Source of the DNA: Streptomyces eurythermus
GTDB taxonomy: Bacteria; Actinomycetota; Actinomycetes; Streptomycetales; Streptomycetaceae
Length of the DNA: 64,000 nucleotides
Direction: 5' to 3'
Assembly (NCBI RefSeq): GCF_014649115.1
Contig: NZ_BMSK01000008.1
Span: 186,001-250,000, forward strand
A model generated the notes under the pieces. That model did no database searches. It worked only from the letters and a program-made list of their open reading frames with translations, and was not told where the DNA came from. Both the position numbers and the translations under genes were made by a program. Below are positions 42,163 to 50,157 of this stretch, one piece after another; the first letter of the stretch is position 1; each line of letters opens with the position of its first letter.

Positions 42163-43086
42163 TCACCCGGCGTCGGCAGGCGCCCGGAAGTAGTGCTCCT
42201 GGTCCAGGTCCGCCAGGAGCCCGGGGTGTACGGGTTCCCAGCCCACCAGTTCGCGGGTCAGGGTGCCCGACGCGGCGGCGTCGACGCCGAGGAAGTGGCT
42301 CATCCAGGTGAAGTGGCCGACCGCGTCCTCGGGCGCCACGGACACCGTCGGCACACCGAGACGGCGGCCGATGACCTCCGCGATGTCCCTCAGGGCGATG
42401 CCCTCCTCGGCGACGCCGTGCAGCACCGATCCGGCGGGTGCCTTCTCGGCCGCCAGCCGGAACAGCCGCGCGGCGTCGAGCCGGTGCACGGCCGGCCAGC
42501 GGTTGGCGCCGTCGCCGATGTACCCGGAGACGCCCTTGGCACGGGCGGTGGCGACCAGCATCGCCATGAAACCGTTGTCCCCGGCGCCGTGGCAGGTGGG
42601 GGAGAGCCGCACGACGGAGGAGCGGACACCGCGCGAGGCGAGTGCCAGCACGGCCTTGGCGGTGGCCCCCCGGATGGCGGCGGCCGAGCCGTCGGCCGGG
42701 GGCATGTCCCGCTCGGTCGCCACCCGCCCCGGCGCGAGACCGGCCAGTCCGGAGGCCAGGACGAAGGGCCGGCCGGTGCCGGCGAGCGCCTCGCCGAGGG
42801 CGTCGACGGCGCGGCGGTCGGCTTCGCCGGCCCCCTGGAAGTCGCCGCCGAAGGCGAGGTCGTGCTTGAAGGCGAGGTGGATCACGCCGTCCGAGGCGGC
42901 GGCCGTTGCCTGCAGGACGTCGAGGTCGTCGAGGCTGCCGCGGACGGTCTCGGCCCCGGCCTTTGTCAGCGCGGCGGCGGAGGCGTCGGAGCGGGCCAGC
43001 CCGACGACCTGGTGCCCGGCGGTCAAGAGGTCGGGCACCAGGGCGGAGCCGATCCAGCCGGACGCACCGGTCACGAAGAAACGCAT
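42163..43086 (-). CDS. NAD-dependent epimerase/dehydratase-type SDR
   Basis: The 307-residue protein starts MRFFVTGASGWIGSALVPDL (extended-SDR cofactor motif GxxGxxG) and continues with HLAFKHDL and a Ser in VLASGLAGL. The canonical YxxxK is not apparent: the corresponding region reads AAIRGATAKAV. Many actinomycete members of this group are reductases of unknown substrate regulated by a divergent TetR gene, as here. The operator at 43105-43155 lies between the two starts. Confidence 0.85.
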   Translation of the reverse strand: MRFFVTGASGWIGSALVPDLLTAGHQVVGLARSDASAAALTKAGAETVRGSLDDLDVLQATAAASDGVIHLAFKHDLAFGGDFQGAGEADRRAVDALGEALAGTGRPFVLASGLAGLAPGRVATERDMPPADGSAAAIRGATAKAVLALASRGVRSSVVRLSPTCHGAGDNGFMAMLVATARAKGVSGYIGDGANRWPAVHRLDAARLFRLAAEKAPAGSVLHGVAEEGIALRDIAEVIGRRLGVPTVSVAPEDAVGHFTWMSHFLGVDAAASGTLTRELVGWEPVHPGLLADLDQEHYFRAPADAG

Positions 43087-43104
43087 GGGGAACTCCCGAC
43101 TAGT

Positions 43105-43155
43105 GATGTCAGTGACTGTCATCGACCCTAGCACTCGATGACAGTCACTGACATC
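43105..43155. promoter_or_regulatory. perfect 20-bp inverted repeat operator between SDR and TetR genes
   Basis: GATGTCAGTGACTGTCATCG at 43105-43124 is matched exactly by its complement at 43136-43155 across an 11-base spacer. Each arm is itself almost palindromic (TGTCAGT and ACTGTCA around a G, 6 of 7 pairs), so two TetR dimers could bind, one over each divergent promoter. Confidence 0.85.
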
Positions 43156-43170
43156 GTTAGGATTCCGGTC

Positions 43171-43737
43171 ATGAGCAGATGGGAGCCGAACGCGCGCGGG
43201 CGCCTGGCGGAGGCGGCGTTGGAGCTCTACCGGGAGCGGGGCTACGAACAGACGACGGTCGCCGAGATCGCCAAACGGGCCGGGCTGACCGAGCGGACCT
43301 TCTTCCGCCACTACGCCGACAAGCGCGAGGTGCTGTTCTCCGGCGCCGGCGAGCTCCAGGAACTGTTCGTCCGGGCGGTCGCCGGCGCCCCCGAGAGCGC
43401 GGCGCCCATCGACGCGCTGGCCCGCGGACTCGACGCGGTCAGCGAGGCATTCGCCGGCCGGCGGGCCTTCGCGCGGGCACGGCACGCCGTCATCACGGCG
43501 AACGCGGAACTCCGGGAGCGCGAGCTGATCAAACTCGCCTCCCTGTCGGCGGCCCTCGCCGAGACCCTGCGCCGCCGCGGCGTCACCGAGCCCGCCGCCG
43601 GTCTGGCCGCGGAGGCCGGGGTGGCCGTCTTCAAAATCGGCTTCGAACGCTGGCTCGCGGACGACGGGGAACGGGAGATGGCCGAGTCGGTACGGGAAGC
43701 GCTGAGCGTCTTCAGGGCGGTGGCGGCCGGGAAGTGA
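43171..43737 (+). CDS. TetR-family regulator of the adjacent SDR
   Basis: The 188-residue protein has a typical TetR DNA-binding domain (RLAEAALELYRERGYEQTTVAEIAKRAGLTERTFFRHYADK) and a helical C-terminal part. A TAGGAT -10-like element at 43158-43163 places the transcript start almost at the ATG, and no ribosome binding site is present, so the mRNA is probably leaderless. The start at 43138 was rejected because it lies within the operator. Confidence 0.9.
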   Translation: MSRWEPNARGRLAEAALELYRERGYEQTTVAEIAKRAGLTERTFFRHYADKREVLFSGAGELQELFVRAVAGAPESAAPIDALARGLDAVSEAFAGRRAFARARHAVITANAELRERELIKLASLSAALAETLRRRGVTEPAAGLAAEAGVAVFKIGFERWLADDGEREMAESVREALSVFRAVAAGK

Positions 43738-43996
43738 CGGCGGCGGGGGCTCGGGTACGGCGATGCGGCCACGCCGGGCCGGGGTGTCGGGGTACGGCGC
43801 TTCCGGCGGGCCGTGTCCTGACGGCCCGTACGGCGGGACACTCGGACCCGGTCGGCAGCGTGCGCACCGGTGCCGGTCGCCGTTCGGGTCGTAGCCGCCG
43901 GCCGTGCGCCGTACCCTCGGCCGCTGCGGTCGGTACGGGCACCGGCGCCCGGGGCCTACGGCGGTGAGCGGAACGGAGTGATGAGGGCGGCCCCCG

Positions 43997-44416
43997 TCAC
44001 ACCTGCGGCGCGGGCGGGCGGACGGCGACCGCGTCGACCTCGAACAGCATGCCGGGCAGCGCGAGGGACGCCACGCCGCTCAGTGTCTGGGCCGGCAGCC
44101 GGTCCCCGAAGCGCGCGAGCAGGGCCTTGCCGAGGACCTCCAGCTTCGCGGCGTCGTGGTCGACGACGAACGTGCCGAGCCGGACCACGTGTTCGTACCC
44201 GAGCCCCTCCGCCTCCAGGACCAGCCGCAACCGGTCGAAGGCCAGCTCCACCTGCGCGGCGAAGTCACCGGGCACCGGGGCGCCGTCGGCGTCGGAGGCG
44301 TACTGGCCCGCGATGAAGACGAGCGCGCCGGGCGCCGATACGGCGTGGCTGTAGCCGAACGGGGTCGGGTCGTGCAGGGTGGCCGGGTTGGTGATCGTGC
44401 GCGCGTCACGGGCCAT
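43997..44416 (-). CDS. RidA-family protein
   Basis: The 139-residue protein shows FGYSHAVSAPGALVFIAGQYASD, YEHVVRLGTFVVDHDAAKLEVL and PAQTLSGVASLALPGMLFEVDAVAV, the full RidA/YjgF fold. The ATG follows GGAAGGAAG. It differs clearly from the other RidA protein in the window. The usual catalytic Arg is replaced in the final block (LFEVDAVAV), so imine hydrolysis is uncertain. Confidence 0.88.
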   Translation of the reverse strand: MARDARTITNPATLHDPTPFGYSHAVSAPGALVFIAGQYASDADGAPVPGDFAAQVELAFDRLRLVLEAEGLGYEHVVRLGTFVVDHDAAKLEVLGKALLARFGDRLPAQTLSGVASLALPGMLFEVDAVAVRPPAPQV

Positions 44417-44745
44417 GGATGGTGCTTCCTTCCGTCGGGCACGGCCGCCCCGGCAGACGGGGTACGCCGCATGCGGTACGAGGGCGACAGCCGCCTCCCG
44501 CCTCTCCAACACCCGCCGCTCACCGGCCATTCCACCCTCCCCGAGGGGGACACGCCCCCTCCGTTCCGGCGGCCGGCCGGGCGCGGCGTGAGCGCGCGCC
44601 GCATGCTCGTGTGAGCCCTGTACGCGCCCCCCGCCGCGCGAGAAGACTGCGCTGTCGACGGGCGGGTGGCCGTCGGCCGTCCGCCCGGCGTCCCGAGCCC
44701 AGAAACGCCTCGCGTCCCGAGTTCAAGAAAGGCAGGTCGGCCGCT
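44417..44745. other. 329-base gap with no recognised gene
   Basis: It holds the divergent starts of the RidA gene and the FAD-subunit gene. I see no convincing reading frame and no strong repeat beyond a short C-run/G-run pair near 44530. Confidence 0.45.
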
Positions 44746-45468
44746 GTGCTGTTGCGTCTGCCCACGTCCGTACCGGAAGCCCGGCAGTGCCTCGCCGACG
44801 GGGCCGTGCCGATCGGCGGGGCGACGCTCGTCTGGGCGACCTGGCAGCGCGACGGATTCCCGGAACTCGCGGTGTCCCTGCGCAAGGTGCCGGAGGCGAA
44901 CGTCGTCGGGCGGCAGACCCTGGGCGGCGCCGTGCTGCTGCACCGGATCGACGCGACCGTGCCGGACGTCCTGCGGCTGGCCGCCGCCACGATCGGCACC
45001 GGCGCCGTGCGGCGGACCGCGACGGTCGGCGGCAACATCGTCGGCAGTACGCTGCGCTGTCTGCTGCCGCCCGCCCTGGCCCTGGACGCCCGGGCCACGG
45101 TCCTGGAGCCCGACGGCGTCCGCGAGGCGGACTTGGCCGAGGTGGTCGCCAAGCGCCCCGTGCTGCTCGGTCTGCGCTGGCGCGCGCCCCTCGCCTCGGC
45201 CTACCGCAAGCTGCCCGCCGAGCCAGGCGGGGAGCCGCCCCTCGTCGTGGCCTCGGCCCTGCACGCCGAGGACGGTGAGCGGCGCCGCCTGCGCGTCGCC
45301 GTACGGGACGGCTACGACGTGCTCACCGGCACCACCCGGTGCGACACCGGCGCTGGGGACGCCCTCGACGCCCTGCGCGACACGGCCCTCGGCGACCTGC
45401 CGGCCACCGCCTGGGAAGCCGTCCGCCCGCAGGTCACCGGCCTGCTGGAGGGCAGCGGGCAGAACTGA
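44746..45468 (+). CDS. molybdopterin-dehydrogenase FAD-binding subunit, stand-alone
   Basis: The 240-residue protein matches the FAD subunit of xanthine/CO-dehydrogenase-type enzymes: AVPIGGATLVWATWQRDGFP, IGTGAVRRTATVGGNIVGSTLRC and LPPALALDARATV. The large molybdenum subunit and the 2Fe-2S subunit are missing on both sides. It starts at a GTG with an AGGCAGG ribosome binding site. It could be an orphan subunit serving a distant complex or a repurposed FAD protein. It is shorter than the usual 280-300 residues. Confidence 0.78.
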   Translation: MLLRLPTSVPEARQCLADGAVPIGGATLVWATWQRDGFPELAVSLRKVPEANVVGRQTLGGAVLLHRIDATVPDVLRLAAATIGTGAVRRTATVGGNIVGSTLRCLLPPALALDARATVLEPDGVREADLAEVVAKRPVLLGLRWRAPLASAYRKLPAEPGGEPPLVVASALHAEDGERRRLRVAVRDGYDVLTGTTRCDTGAGDALDALRDTALGDLPATAWEAVRPQVTGLLEGSGQN

Positions 45469-45523
45469 GGGCCGCCCCCCGGCAAGGCTCGTCGCCGGGT
45501 CGGCGGCGTGCCACAGTGGCGGT

Positions 45524-46003
45524 ATGACGGCACAGGCGGACCTGGCAGTACAGACGGACCTGGCGGTACTGGTCGGGTTGCAGGCCTCCGGGAAGTCCAC
45601 CTTCTACGCGCGGTGCCTGTCCGACCGGTACGAGCTGGTCGGCAAGGACCTGTTCCCGCGCGGCGCGAGGAACAAGCAGGCCCGGCAGATGCGGCTGGTC
45701 ACCGAGCACCTGGCGGCGGGCCGGCCCGTCGCCGTGGACAACACCAACCCGTCACCGCAGGAGTGGGCCCCGCTGGTGGCGGCGGCCCGGGCCCACGGGG
45801 CCACCGTCACGGCCTTCTGGTTCCCGCCCGACGTGCCGGGCTCCCTGCGCCGCAACGCCGCCCGCGAGGGCCGCGGCCGGGTTCCCGACATCGGCGTCCT
45901 CGCCACCCTCAAGAGGCTGCGCAGACCCTCCGTGGCGGACGGGTTCGACGCGGTGTACGAGGTGCGGTTCGACGGCCGGGGCGGCTTCGGCGTACGGCCC
46001 TGA
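45524..46003 (+). CDS. P-loop kinase of the polynucleotide-kinase-like type
   Basis: The 159-residue protein has Walker A GLQASGKSTF, a following RNKQARQMRLVTEHLAAGRPVAVDNTNPSPQEW and a lid with RRNAAREGRGRVPD. This is the small AAA-family kinase resembling the kinase domain of polynucleotide kinase/phosphatase and zeta-toxin-like enzymes. The conserved DNTNP stands where the family has the base or Mg ligand. The natural substrate is unknown. The phosphatase domain is absent. Confidence 0.85.
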   Translation: MTAQADLAVQTDLAVLVGLQASGKSTFYARCLSDRYELVGKDLFPRGARNKQARQMRLVTEHLAAGRPVAVDNTNPSPQEWAPLVAAARAHGATVTAFWFPPDVPGSLRRNAAREGRGRVPDIGVLATLKRLRRPSVADGFDAVYEVRFDGRGGFGVRP

Positions 46004-46171
46004 GCCGGCCCGGAGGTCATCCGCCGCGGACCGTGTCGCGTCCGGTCGCTCAGAGCGCCCGGGGGCGGAAAGTACAAGATCGGAAGGGGCTTCCGGTTCG
46101 GGCGGTCGGCGGGATACCCCTGGAAGGGGGCGACCCCGGCCGGGGGCCGCCCGTGAGGAAGGAGCCCAGCC

Positions 46172-47041
46172 GTGGACGGATGGTTTGTGGACGACCGCTG
46201 CACGAACTGCGACGTGGCCCGCCAGTTCGCGCCCGAGCTGATCGACGAGGCCGACGGGAAGTCGAGGATCCTGCGCCCGCCCGCCGACGACGCCGAGAAC
46301 CGGAGCCTGCACGCGGCGGTCTTCGCCTGCCACACCCGCTCGATCAGGCCGACGACCGGCCGCGTGGACCCGTCGCTCGACCCGTTCCCGCTGGCCCTGG
46401 ACGACGGCGTGCTGATCTGCGGCCACAACTCGACGCACACCGCCGGCGCCAACTCCTACCTGCTGCTGCGGCCGTCCGGCACCCGGATGATGATCGACAC
46501 CCCGCGCTGGAGCCGTGAACTCGCCGAGCGCTACTCGGCCGGCGGCCCCGTCACCGATGTGCTGCTCACCCATCGCGACCACGCCGCGCACGGCCGCCGC
46601 TACGCCGACCACTTCGGTGCCCGGCTGTGGATCCACGAAGGCGACCTGGACGCGGCGCCGGACGCGGACCAGGTGATCCGCGGCCTGGAACCGCAGGAGA
46701 TCGCCGAAGGCGTCACCGTCCACCCGCTGCCCGGACACACCCGGGGCAGCGTGCTGTACCTCGCCGACGACCGGTACTGCTTCAGCGGCGACAGCTTCTA
46801 CTGGTCGCGGACCACCGGGGACCTGGAGGTCGCCGACAGCGTGACCTGGTACTCCATCGAGGAACTGGCCGCGTCCCTGGCCCGGACGGCGGACCGGCTC
46901 CGGTTCGAATGGGTGCTGCCGGGCCACGGCGACCGCCGCCGCCTGCCGGCCGACGAGATGTCCCGCCGCCTGCGCGACCTGACGGAACGCACCAGCCGAC
47001 TGCGGCCCCGGCCGGTCGACTTCACGGCGCTGCGCTGGTGA
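46172..47041 (+). CDS. MBL-fold metallo-hydrolase with ferredoxin-like N-terminus
   Basis: The 289-residue protein begins at a GTG behind AGGAAGGAG. Residues 1-60 hold CTNCDVARQF and a later VFACHTRSIRP, resembling a degenerate bacterial ferredoxin fold with three of four cluster cysteines. The rest is a metallo-beta-lactamase domain: LLTHRDHAAHGRRYADHFG, PLPGHTRGSVLYL, FSGDSFYW and VLPGHGDRR. This arrangement occurs in MBL proteins of sulphur or thiol metabolism, but the substrate is not known. Confidence 0.87.
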   Translation: MDGWFVDDRCTNCDVARQFAPELIDEADGKSRILRPPADDAENRSLHAAVFACHTRSIRPTTGRVDPSLDPFPLALDDGVLICGHNSTHTAGANSYLLLRPSGTRMMIDTPRWSRELAERYSAGGPVTDVLLTHRDHAAHGRRYADHFGARLWIHEGDLDAAPDADQVIRGLEPQEIAEGVTVHPLPGHTRGSVLYLADDRYCFSGDSFYWSRTTGDLEVADSVTWYSIEELAASLARTADRLRFEWVLPGHGDRRRLPADEMSRRLRDLTERTSRLRPRPVDFTALRW

Positions 47042-47141
47042 ACGGCAGGAGCACCCGCGACGCCGGACCCGCCGGGCCGTCGGGGGGACGAGGCCCGACG
47101 GCCCGGCAGGTCGCGATGCGTGTTCGGTGCGGGCGTCGTGG

Positions 47142-47475
47142 TCAGCGCCATGCAGCCGGAAGACCGCTCAACTGCTCCAGGATGTCCCACTGCGCCGGCC
47201 TCGCCTCGGGCACGGCCCACGGCGCTCCGATGCCCACCCAGTAGCCGCGCAGGGTCCGAATCCATTCAAGCTTCCGCACATCGCCGGGTGTGCCGAGGTC
47301 GCCGATCCCCGACTCGGTGCCGCAGCAAGGACAGACGCTCTCGGTCGGCTCGCCGTCGCTCCAGAAGACCGGCCCCGCGAAACCGCACCCAGAACCGCTC
47401 CTTGTCGAACCCGCAGATCCGGCAGAAGTCCTCGACGGCTTCCCCGTAGACCTTGGACTGTGGTTGTGTCCCCAC
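47142..47475 (-). pseudogene. conserved-hypothetical-like gene with a frameshift
   Basis: One minus-strand frame starts at a GTG behind GGGGTGAGG and reads GTQPQSKVYGEAVEDFCRIC, then GFDKERFWVRFRGAG. The text then continues in another frame as PVFWSDGEPTESVCPCCGTE, WIRTLRGYWVGIGAPW and ends in LSGLPAAWR before TGA at 47142. The joined product would be about 110 residues with a CPCC zinc-ribbon-like motif. The shift is near 47365-47380. I do not recognise the family; a SMI1/KNR4-like or immunity-type protein is only a guess. Confidence 0.5.
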
Positions 47476-47629
47476 CCTCACCCCTCTGCCCGGCCCTGAC
47501 GGCCCACGCTCGTCGCCCGCTCCGTCCCCGCGCACGGTATCCGCGTGGCGTCGGGGTAAGGCCGCGGTTACGCCCCGGTGACGGGCCGGGGGCCGGCTGA
47601 CCGGTCGAGGACAGTCCGCTTTCGGTCAT

Positions 47630-47644
47630 TGCATGAGCCATGCA
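47630..47644. promoter_or_regulatory. palindrome in the region upstream of the biosynthetic operon
   Basis: TGCATG, three bases and CATGCA form a perfect 6-bp-arm palindrome 100 bases before the first operon gene, in a locally AT-richer stretch that also holds TACATA at 47648-47653. It is a candidate site for the cluster regulator, with the promoter of the 15-gene operon close by. Confidence 0.5.
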
Positions 47645-47743
47645 TCGTACATATGGTCTTGGGCGGCACCGGAAATTCGGTACATGCCAAGAAGTCTCCT
47701 GTCAGCGGGCACTTGCTTCGGACGGACTCGGAGGACAAGCGGC

Positions 47744-48610
47744 GTGGTCAGCGTTCTGATAGATCAGAATGACCGTTTCCTGGATATTCTGGAGCGGCTG
47801 AGCTCGAAGTCGGTCGAGGATTACTACAATCCCTACAAGCTCTTCGAGTGGCCGGACCGACTTCCCGAGAACATGTGGTGGATGAGTCCCGAGCTCACCA
47901 CCACGTACGGAACGGCCGCGGCCGAGAGGCTGACGCAGGAACAGCTCTACGCGCTGTCCCGCTACGAGAGCATCAACTTCTACAGCCTCAACGTCCACGG
48001 AATCCGTGAACTTCTCATCGAAGTGACGAAGAGGATCCACACCTCGGGGTTCGAGACCCCGTCCGAGTTCTTCCACCACTTCATCGGTGAGGAGAACGAG
48101 CACATGTGGTTCTTCGCCGAGTTCTGCCTGCGCTACGGCAAGAAGATCTACCGTCAGCCCGCCGGCGCGAGCGTGGAGATACCCCGCTCGGACGTGGAGA
48201 GCCTGCTGGTGTTCGCCCGCATCCTCATCTTCGAGGAGCTGGTCGACCACTTCAACTCCAAGATGGCCCTGGACACCCGCCTGCACGAGACGATCCGGGC
48301 CATCAACCGCATCCACCACCAGGACGAGTCCCGGCACATCGCCTTCGGCCGCGAACTGGTCTCCGCCCTCTTCGCCGAGGTCAAGAAGAACTCGACCGAG
48401 CAGGAACTGGCCGATGTGTCGGCCTACATCAAGCGGTACATGACGTACAGCTTCGAGTCGCTCTTCAACCCGCAGGTCTACCGGGACGCGGGCGTGGAGA
48501 AGCCGCAGGAGCTCCGCCGGGAACTGCTCCAGGCGCCGGCCCGGGCGAAGTTCGAGCAGAGCGTCTTCCGCAAGACCACCAAGTTCCTTCAGAAGGCGGG
48601 AATCATCTGA
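47744..48610 (+). CDS. AurF-like diiron N-oxygenase
   Basis: The 288-residue protein belongs to the AurF/CmlI p-aminobenzoate N-oxygenase-like diiron family. Putative iron ligands are visible as a Glu in SRYESINF (75), EENEH (ExxH at 117-120), FEELVDH (164/165) and HHQDESRH (HxxxExxH at 191-198). Relatives convert amines to hydroxylamines, nitroso or nitro groups; the PvfB/HamC-type subgroup acts on amino acids tethered to carrier domains. The GTG at 47744 behind GGAGGA was chosen over the longer frame from 47633, whose extension looks unlike protein. Its stop overlaps the next start (TGATG). It is the first gene of the operon and the most likely source of an N-O bond in the product. Confidence 0.85.
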   Translation: MVSVLIDQNDRFLDILERLSSKSVEDYYNPYKLFEWPDRLPENMWWMSPELTTTYGTAAAERLTQEQLYALSRYESINFYSLNVHGIRELLIEVTKRIHTSGFETPSEFFHHFIGEENEHMWFFAEFCLRYGKKIYRQPAGASVEIPRSDVESLLVFARILIFEELVDHFNSKMALDTRLHETIRAINRIHHQDESRHIAFGRELVSALFAEVKKNSTEQELADVSAYIKRYMTYSFESLFNPQVYRDAGVEKPQELRRELLQAPARAKFEQSVFRKTTKFLQKAGII

Positions 48611-49458
48611 TGCCGCCCACCACACGGTTCGACCTGGGCACCGGCGACGCGCTCGTCATCCTCCCGCCGGACCAGACCGACCTCCTCAGGGAACTGGACG
48701 CCGTCTTCTCCGGCTGGGGACGCGCACAGGGCGCCCGCGAGATCCTCCCGCCGCCGGTCTACCCGGTCCGGGACCTGGAGAAGTTCGACGTCTACACGAA
48801 CTTCCCCCACCTCGCCCTGGTAGGAACCGGCCTCGACCTCGACACGGGCTCCGGCAAGCCCTCGGACGGCGGGTTCGCCCCCGAGAGCCTGCTCGGGGCG
48901 CGACTCGGGCTCCCGCACGCCACCTGCTACGGGGCCTACCTCCACCACGAGAACTCCCACGTCCCCGACGAGACCCTGATCACCCTGGTCAACCGGTGCT
49001 TCCGCAACGAGGAGCACTACGGCGGGCTGCGCCGGCTGCTGAGCTTCCAGATGCGCGAGATCGTCGCGCTGGGCTCGTACGAGCACACCCAGGACACCAT
49101 CGCCCGGTTCACCGAACGGATCCTGGAGTTCTCCGGGGCCCTGTCCCTCGGCCTGGAAAAGGTGGCCGCGACGGACCCGTTCTTCGAGAACGACGGCGCG
49201 CGCGCCCTGCTGTCGAGGCTCAGCCCCGTGAAGTACGAGTTCCAGGCGGGTGACCTGGCCATCGCCTCGGTCAACACGCACCGCAACTTCTTCGGGGAAC
49301 GGTGCAACATCCGCCGCGAGAACAGCGACGAACACGCCTACACCAGCTGTGTCGCCTTCGGCCTCGAGCGCTGGCTGGCGGTCCTGCTGGACCAGCACGA
49401 CGGCGACGCGCACCAGGCGCTGGAAGCCGTCCGGGCGGCAGCCGAACGGGTCTCCTGA
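48610..49458 (+). CDS. class II aaRS-like amino acid:[carrier protein] ligase
   Basis: The 282-residue protein is a seryl-tRNA-synthetase-like catalytic core without a tRNA-binding arm. Motif 2 is seen in RCFRNEEHYGGLRRLLSFQMRE and motif 3 in CVAFGLERWLAV. Candidate zinc ligands are C106 (HATCYGAY), E150 and C247, the set used by the characterised Bradyrhizobium and Agrobacterium aa:CP ligases. Those enzymes activate glycine or alanine with ATP and transfer it to the phosphopantetheine of a small carrier protein. Here a carrier protein and its activating AcpS follow within 450 bases. It probably loads the amino acid that becomes the N-oxygenation substrate (inference). Confidence 0.88.
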   Translation: MPPTTRFDLGTGDALVILPPDQTDLLRELDAVFSGWGRAQGAREILPPPVYPVRDLEKFDVYTNFPHLALVGTGLDLDTGSGKPSDGGFAPESLLGARLGLPHATCYGAYLHHENSHVPDETLITLVNRCFRNEEHYGGLRRLLSFQMREIVALGSYEHTQDTIARFTERILEFSGALSLGLEKVAATDPFFENDGARALLSRLSPVKYEFQAGDLAIASVNTHRNFFGERCNIRRENSDEHAYTSCVAFGLERWLAVLLDQHDGDAHQALEAVRAAAERVS

Positions 49459-49459
49459 C

Positions 49460-49879
49460 ATGCTCCCGGGGCGAGTCGGGATCGATCTGGTCCCCTTCGC
49501 CCGGGTGAGCCGGCTCCTGACGCCGGAGGCGGAACCCGTTCTCCCCCGCATGCTCTCGGAGGAGGAACTCGGGCTCTGCGTCACGGAGAGCGGGCCGGAC
49601 ATTCCGGGAATCGCCGGACGGCTGGCCGCCAAGGAGGCCGTCTTCAAACTGTTCCATGCGGCCGGGCAGCCCATGCCGTGGCTCGGCATCGAAATCCTGA
49701 AGGAGAACGGCGGGCGGCCCGTGGTGAGGCTGAGCGGCCGCGCCGCACGACTGGCACGGGACGCCCGTGTCGGACACATCGAAGTGAGCATCGCGCACGA
49801 CGATCCCTTCGCCGTGGCGGTCGCCTTCTGCGACACGGCCACGGAGAGGGAAGCACAGCAACAACTCGAATCGGCTTGA
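49460..49879 (+). CDS. AcpS-type 4'-phosphopantetheinyl transferase, first copy
   Basis: The 139-residue protein has the AcpS signature: VGIDLVPFARV at the start, GRLAAKEAVFKLF (metal Glu and Lys) in the middle and IEVSIAHDDPFAVAVAF near the end. It transfers phosphopantetheine from CoA to a serine of carrier proteins. Direct placement before the first carrier protein suggests it is dedicated to that protein. The ATG is one base after the preceding stop. Confidence 0.9.
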   Translation: MLPGRVGIDLVPFARVSRLLTPEAEPVLPRMLSEEELGLCVTESGPDIPGIAGRLAAKEAVFKLFHAAGQPMPWLGIEILKENGGRPVVRLSGRAARLARDARVGHIEVSIAHDDPFAVAVAFCDTATEREAQQQLESA

Positions 49880-49896
49880 ACGACTGAGGAGTTGAA

Positions 49897-50136
49897 ATGG
49901 CTTCCGCAGGCATCGAGGAAATACGTTCGTGGATTCTGAGCCGGCACCCGGAACGGGATGACGTCGCGCCGGACGAGAACCTCATCGAGAGCCGCCTGGT
50001 CGACTCGCTGTCCTTCGTCGAACTCGTCTACGCGATCGAGGGCGCCAGTGGCGTCGAGATCGACTTCGACAACATCGACATTCGCGATTTCCAGACCCTC
50101 TCCTCCATCGAGAAGGCCTTTTTCGCGGCGGTCTGA
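49897..50136 (+). CDS. free acyl/aminoacyl carrier protein, first copy
   Basis: The 79-residue protein is a stand-alone carrier with the attachment site in LVDSLSFVELVYAIE (Ser37) and an acidic helix II-III region (VEIDFDNIDIRDF). A GAGGAGT ribosome binding site precedes it. It is the probable partner of the aa:CP ligase and of the adjacent AcpS. Confidence 0.92.
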   Translation: MASAGIEEIRSWILSRHPERDDVAPDENLIESRLVDSLSFVELVYAIEGASGVEIDFDNIDIRDFQTLSSIEKAFFAAV

Positions 50137-50157
50137 CTTCTTACGGAGGTAAGGGAC

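Noticed and set aside
43138..43170. Earlier ATG for the TetR gene at 43138
   Set aside because: It lies inside the right arm of the operator, and the likely -10 element at 43158-43163 is downstream of it.
48610..49458. Functional seryl-tRNA synthetase
   Set aside because: The tRNA-binding coiled-coil arm is absent and the protein is only 282 residues with the zinc-Cys pattern of aa:CP ligases.
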